Shown here in pieces: positions 58,818 through 64,000 of a stretch of 64,000 nt of DNA. The notes under the pieces were generated by a model. It was not told the origin of the DNA and searched no databases. It saw only the letters and a program-made list of their open reading frames with translations. The DNA is from Phytophthora quininea (Eukaryota; Oomycota; Peronosporomycetes; Peronosporales; Peronosporaceae): NCBI GenBank assembly GCA_011947345.1, contig JAAVTG010000531.1, forward strand, positions 372,001-436,000, in the 5' to 3' direction. The position numbers and the translations under genes are program-made. Each line of letters begins with the position of its first letter. The first letter of the stretch is position 1.

Positions 58818-60205
58818 CTATTCCGACTCGGCAATCTCGATTCGGCTGCCACGGCGGATCTGACCCCAACCGATGAGGCGCCAGTGCTTGTCAATCCGAC
58901 GACTGATGGCGATCTTCTCTCCTTCCTGCGTGCACACGGGCACGGTGAGCAGAATCTTGGCCAGATCCTGCTTCACAGCGAGCACCTTGCCGCCCGTAGC
59001 GGTGGAGCCGATGTTCACCATGAGCACCTCCGCCTTCGACAGCTTCTGCACCTTCGAGGCCTTGCTGCCCTCCTGAGTCTTCACGCCGAGCAGACGCTTC
59101 AGGAGGTAAAAGTTGATTTCCAGCTCCGTGAACACGTGCGGCAGGCTGCCCTTCAGACCCAGCACCTGTCCCACCAGTCTGTCCGAACGCGTGAGCGTGG
59201 GGTCAATGTGCGTTCCTACACCGATCAGGCCACCGGGCACGGCGAACTGCAGGTCGTTCTTCTCGGCGTACAGCGACACAATGCGCGAGAAAATGGGCAC
59301 GCACGTCATCTTGCCTTCCTCGTCCTTGCTGACAATACCGGGGCGCACCTCAATCTCATCGCCCACACGCAGCACACCCTCCAGAATGGAGCCACCAGCC
59401 ACACCGCCCTTGAGGTTCTCGACGTCCTCGCCGGGCTTGTTGACATCGAACGAACGGATCACAATCAGCTTGGGTTTCGAGGTGAAGTCGCGCTTCGGGA
59501 TGGGGATGTTGCGGCAAATGTACTCGCACACGACATCCACGTTGTACTTGAGCACAGCCGAGATGGGGATGATGGGGGCGTCGTGGGCGACCGTGCCGGC
59601 CACGAACTTCTTGATCTGCTCGTGCTGGGCCACCGCGGCGTCCTCCTTAATCAGATCTACTTTGTTCTGCAGGATGATGATGTTCTGAAGACGCATGATC
59701 TCAATAGCAGCCAAGTGCTCCGAAGTCTGCGGCTGGGGGCAGACCTCGTTACCTGCGACCAGCAGCAAGGCGGCGTCCATGACAGCAGCGCCGTTAAGCA
59801 TCGTCGCCATGAGAATGTCGTGCCCAGGACAGTCCACAAAGGACACGTGACGCTGCAGCACCCACACCGTCTTCTCGTCGTTCTCGTCCGTGAAGCGGTC
59901 GGGCTTGAGCTGCCAAAGGCGCGGTAGCAGCCGATTCCCGTGCCGTTCTCGGCGCGGTAGATCTTGGCGTTGGCATAGCCCAGCTTGATGGTGATGTTTC
60001 GCTCCAGCTCGTTCTTAAAGCGCACCGTCTGCACGCCCGAGATGGCCTTGACCACCGTCGACTTGCCGTGGGCGACGTGGCCGATAGTGCCGATGTTGAT
60101 GGTGGCCTGGCGACTGATGACCTCGGGCGTGAGCGGCGTCAGCTCCTCGATCTTGAGCTTGGTCAGGTCCTGCACCGCCAGGTGCTTCTGTACGAGTTCC
60201 GGCAT
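58818..60205 (-). CDS. EIF2S3: Translation initiation factor eIF2 subunit gamma (one frame break)
   Basis: The GTP-binding subunit of eIF2, which delivers initiator tRNA to the 40S subunit. One exon, about 462 residues. The P-loop is [15 protein letters not shown], switch I lies around [17 protein letters not shown]3 is [15 protein letters not shown]4 is QNKVDL, followed by [16 protein letters not shown]. The C-terminal domains include [20 protein letters not shown] and the end [17 protein letters not shown]. The frame breaks near 59917: GCYRAFGSS must join [17 protein letters not shown] through one missing base. The zinc-ribbon region keeps a single Cys ([12 protein letters not shown]) where yeast has CPEPDC. 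ATG 60205 gives the usual short leader. Convergent with LARS; divergent from CFAP57. Confidence 0.93.
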
Positions 60206-60473
60206 GGTTGTATCACGAGTTTAAAGGCTGCAGAGGAACAGCAGCAGCAGTTAGCACCATTCTCTCGTTCTACTGAAGGTCTCCAGGCCCCCTATTCGCA
60301 GTGCAGCAAGAAGGCATGTGATGGAGGACAGCTAGCCCCTCCGCACGCGTAGGCGACGGCTCTTACCTGCGCACGCGGTCCAAGATTCTGCCGAGCAAGC
60401 CACTGGACGGGGAGTGGCGCGAGCTCAAAGCCAACAGAAATATCTCCTGGTTCACAAAAAATGGCGAAACTTC

Positions 60474-60491
60474 GTACCAGAACGTTGGTAC
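60474..60491. repeat. Short inverted repeat upstream of CFAP57
   Basis: GTACCA (60474-60479) and TGGTAC (60486-60491) flank a 6-bp spacer containing AACGT. The element lies 50 bp upstream of the CFAP57 ATG. It is short enough to arise by chance. It does not fit the animal RFX X-box spacing well. Confidence 0.3.
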
Positions 60492-60540
60492 AACGGTTTC
60501 TGCACATGAACAGCCGCCGCCACTTCAACGTCCTTCCAGG

Positions 60541-63500
60541 ATGGCGGTGGGGGCTGCGCCCTCGAGCAATGCGCCGGGCCTCGTGCACCGCCACTTCTTC
60601 GGACTCAAGGGCTCTGTGCACAACGACGTCGCCTTCGCCGAGGAGAACGTACTCGTGTACCCATGCGGCCACAACGTCATCGTGTACAACCTCGAGTCCA
60701 AAGAACAGCAGTTCCTACACGGCGTCGAGACAGCAGGCAAAGGCATCACCGCGCTAGCGGTAGCTCCCAACCGACGTTATGTGGCTGTAGCGGAGCAAGC
60801 GGAGCGCGCAGTGGTGCACATCCACGACCTCAACACGCTCAGAAGACGCAAGACGCTGAATCTGAACGACGCGCTGTCAGACACGTGCGTCTGGGTGGCG
60901 TTTTCAGGCGATAGCAAGTACTGCATCACACAGGGAGGAGCCCCTGACTGGGTGTTGTCGCTCTGGCTGTGGGAGAAGACCAAAATACTCGCAAGCGTCA
61001 AGGCGTCCACGCCGCAAGGGAATCCAGTGCACCAAGCGGACTTTAGTCCCATTGATCCAACCACCATCTGTGCTAGTGGCAATGGGATGCTCAAGTTCTT
61101 TAAATTTATTGATGGACAGTTGAGACTCCAAGTACGCCGTTGAAAAGGGAGCCGGCGCACTTCCTACGACATGCGTGGGTTTCGGACGACCGGGTCGTCG
61201 CAGCAGCGGACTCGGGGAATTGTGGCTGTTTGAACAATTCGAGTTCCGACAGATTTTAACTCCCGCCACAACAGGGAGTAATGGCGACGGGAGCTTTGTG
61301 CGATCGCTGCTTGGATACTCAAAGGGCTTTGTTTGCGGTGGATCGGGCGGGATGGTGCGCATTTACGACCGGAGTGACGACAGCGGCTCGAGAGAATACT
61401 ACAAGAAGGCAAAGACGTTCCGTATAGAGGGAGACACGAGCGTGATCAAAGATCTAGCAATCAGCCCCAGCGAAGACTTGCTCGTGTGTTCGCTCGAGAA
61501 CAACCAACTCTACGCGCTCACTCTCGAGCACGGATATTCTCAAGGAAGATGCAATGAACTTTGAACCGGTTTCGACGGCTTTCCATGCGCCTAGCAGCAA
61601 CGGGAGCTGCCATATCACCGGACTCGATACTTGTATTCGCAAGCCGCTTATTGCTACTTGCGCGCTTGATCGATCCGTGCGTGTGTGGAACTACTTGGAC
61701 AAGTCGACCGACATTCTCAAGTTTTTCAGGGAGGATGCATTCTCCGTCACCTTTCACCCATCCGGCTTGCATGTTGTCGTGGGGTTTGCCGACAAACTTC
61801 GCATGCTAAACGTACTAATGGACGACATTCGATCGTGTCGGGAGTTTGCCATCAAGGGCTGTCGTGAAGTACGATTCTCAAACGGCGGGCAATTTTTCGC
61901 TGCTGCAAACAATAATGTGGTGCACGTGTATGCCACCTACACTGGAGAATTGGTGGCCGTATTGCGCGGACATTCAAATCGCGTGACGGCAATTTCTTGG
62001 AAGCCGGACGATCGAAAACTACTTACTTGTGGTGCTGATGGGGCGGTATTACTATGGAGCCTGCGAGCCGCAGCAAAGATCGGTGATGGTCACTCGCAGG
62101 CACGCTGTTCATATACCGATGCTGCGTTATCGCCAGACGGCGAAGTAGCTTACGTTACCGGGTCGGACAATTTGTTGAAGGAAATTGATGTAGCGACTGG
62201 TCTTGCTCGTGCCGAGCACTGGACGGGTGGGAGTGGGGCAACTCTAGGACCGATTGCTTTAGCGAACTCGCAGCAAGTTCTTTTATTGGGTCAGCAGAGC
62301 CTGGCCGTCCTGGTATGGTACGAGTATATCGCCTTCCACTCGAAAAGGATCGCCCGCCAGCTACACCTGCGTTGATGAGCGGAGGGCAACCAACATCGCC
62401 AGGTTCCGTCTTGGCTTTCGGACAGACGGGGTCGACAGCAGTAACAGGATCCGCAGTGGCAGCTTCGACATCACAGTCATTCACGGAGTATCATTGCCAT
62501 GATCTTCCAGTATCACGACTTCGCTTGTCGTTTGATAACCAGTTCCTCTTTTCTGCGGGTGAAGACGGCTCGCTCTGTATCTTCGAGACTCAAAATGTAA
62601 TCGGTAAAGGCAGTAGCAGCAGTAGTGCCAATGGACCAAGCGGAGTCGGGTCCAGGGAAACAAGAAGCGATAGCACGGTAATCGGTGGTGGCAACGGGGC
62701 AACTGGTTCGGGTCTACCGTTTGCGGAGGAAATTCTCGTCACGAAGTCCGACCTGGAAGAGAAAAATCGTTTGATGAATGAGCTCAAGTCGAAGGTTGAC
62801 GAGCTAACGCTGCACAACGAATATCAATTACGACTAAAGGATCTCAACTATAAAGAAAAGATTAAAGAAGTGTCTGACAAATTTACGGCTGAGCTGACGC
62901 AGGATCGACAGCGTTGCGGAGACCTGCAGACTGACAAGTCCGACATGGAGAACGAATACCAGAAAAGATGCGTGAAATGGCTTCACAGCATCGCAGCGAA
63001 GTCCAGGAGCTGAAAACGACCTACGAATCCAAAGTAGAAGGGGAAAAGGCTCGCTATGCTGCACTGGAGCAGGCCCGTGGTGAACAAAACACGCGTTTCG
63101 AAGAAGAAAACCACGTTCTCGTTGAGAGCCATACGCAGTTCCTGGCTGAAATGACCACTGAGTATGATCACAAGGTGGCGAAAGAGCAGGAGCTGCAGGC
63201 TGTATGCGCACGCGCCAAAGAGGAATTGATCGCAACCAACGAAACACTCAAGCGCGCTCTCGAGGAAGACGCCGAGCTGGAAGTTGAGGAATTAAAGACA
63301 AAGTACGAACTCAAACTTACTGACGAACGTGAAGCCACGTTGCGTCTGAAAGGTGAAAATGGCATCATGAAGAAGAAATTCTCTGCCTTGCAAAAGGACA
63401 TCGAGGACCAGCGAGAGGAAATACGCTCTCTGGAAGAAAAGGGCAAAGAGCTGGCAGAAAACATCCGCGGCTTAGAGAAGGATATTCAAGGCCACAAGAA

Positions 63501-64000
63501 GGAGATCCGAGAACGAGAGGAAACCATTCAGGACAAGGAGAAGCGAATCTACGACTTGAAAAAGAAGAACCAGGAGCTGGAGAAGTTCAAGTTTGTGCTG
63601 GACTACAAGATCAAGGAGCTCAAGCGCCAGATTGAGCCCCGCGAGCAGGAGATCGCCGACATGAAGACCCAAATCGAAGAGATGGATGCAGAGTTGGAGC
63701 AGTACCACAAGAGCAACGCTGCGTTGGATCTCATGATTGGGGAGTTGCGGCTCAAAATGGACGGCATGCAGAAGGAGCTCAACCTGCAAGCCGCCCAAGT
63801 GGCACTGGGCAAAGCTCTTGTGCGTCAAGTCCAAACCGATTTGCTCGGTTGCGCTCAGCTTCTGGACAATAAGAAAGCACTCAAACTTGCAGTCATGGCG
63901 CTGAACAAGAAGTACGAGGACGGTGTCACGCCTGACGCCAAGGAGCCCAACTCACAGGCCGAGTACAACCGCCAGCGGGAGTATCTCGAGAAGGAAGTCG
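60541..64000 (+). CDS. CFAP57: Cilia- and flagella-associated protein 57 (WD40 plus coiled coil), cut at the right edge, frame-broken
   Basis: CFAP57 (WDR65) helps assemble inner dynein arms on the axoneme. The N-terminal ~600 residues are WD40-type repeats: LKGSVHNDVAFAEENVLVYP, GKGITALAVAPNRRYVAVAE, AHFLRHAWVSDDRVVAAADSG, GLDTCIRKPLIATCALDRSV, LRGHSNRVTAISWKPDDRKL and HDLPVSRLRLSFDNQFLFSA. From ~62740 a long coiled coil (EEKNRLMNELKSKVDELTLH...) runs off the window. The frame changes near 61128, 61200, 62313 and 62960 by one missing base each, and near 61531 by one extra base. HFLRHAWVSDDR in the short middle frame shows that these are not gene boundaries. Divergent from eIF2 gamma across 335 bp. 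Confidence 0.88.

Noticed and set aside
58668..59927. 419-codon plus-strand open frame across eIF2 gamma
   Set aside because: It is antisense to a firmly identified gene and has composition expected from its codon bias.
60474..60491. RFX X-box for ciliary gene control upstream of CFAP57
   Set aside because: The half-sites GTACCA/TGGTAC and the 6-bp spacing do not fit the X-box consensus, and no match is seen in the CFAP54 promoter.
42359..63013. Flagellar genes CFAP54 and CFAP57 as decaying pseudogenes, as in downy mildews
   Set aside because: The breaks are almost only single missing bases, there are no in-frame nonsense changes inside conserved blocks, and housekeeping genes beside them show the same kind of break.

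Overview
The window looks like nuclear DNA of a flagellated oomycete, most likely a Phytophthora-type genome. The reasons are closely packed eukaryotic genes on both strands with 40-300 bp gaps, mostly 50-80 bp introns with gtaagt/gtacgt donors and cag/tag acceptors, a multi-pass membrane protein of an oomycete-looking kind, long ARM-repeat proteins, and axonemal genes (CFAP54, CFAP57) next to core housekeeping genes. No prokaryotic operons, CRISPR arrays, tRNA/rRNA genes, virus-derived genes or intact transposons were recognised.

Layout. 1-14.7 kb: the 5' end of an unknown gene; DCP1 (mRNA decapping); a multi-pass membrane protein; a P4-type lipid flippase whose reading frame continues into a C-terminal DysF domain; a HIT-family nucleotide hydrolase; an alpha/beta-hydrolase esterase; a second multi-pass membrane protein; RRP36 (40S ribosome maturation). 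14.9-24.1 kb: a ~2000-residue ARM-repeat protein, a smaller protein combining a KA1-like domain with ARM repeats, and an OTUD6-type deubiquitinase. 24.2-33.1 kb: a HAD phosphatase resembling the phosphatase half of plant TH2, GDP-mannose pyrophosphorylase A, the TORC2 subunit SIN1, ribosomal protein eL18, and a protein fusing an aspartyl/asparaginyl beta-hydroxylase domain to a sulfotransferase. 33.2-42.3 kb: a C2/coiled-coil protein, a cyclic-nucleotide-dependent AGC kinase with three nucleotide-binding domains, and an ankyrin-repeat protein. 42.4-64 kb: CFAP54, gamma-tubulin complex protein GCP3, cytosolic leucyl-tRNA synthetase, eIF2 gamma and the first part of CFAP57, which runs off the right edge.

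The genes do not form one pathway. Themes are flagellum and microtubule function (CFAP54, CFAP57, GCP3), protein synthesis and RNA turnover (LARS, eIF2 gamma, eL18, RRP36, DCP1), and membrane or signalling functions (flippase, SIN1, cyclic-nucleotide kinase). Gene pairs are mostly convergent (gaps 44-80 bp) or divergent from short shared promoters (87-215 bp).

Caution for any reader: more than half of the protein-coding genes are broken by single-base frame shifts. Nearly all behave as one missing base, several in homopolymers, and they also hit essential genes (LARS, eIF2 gamma) and the catalytic His region of the deubiquitinase. I treat these as assembly errors rather than pseudogenes and give each gene as one span, naming where the frame changes. 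The strongest candidates for new biology are the flippase-DysF fusion, the hydroxylase-sulfotransferase fusion, the KA1-ARM protein and the kinase with Ala/Gln-type nucleotide cassettes.
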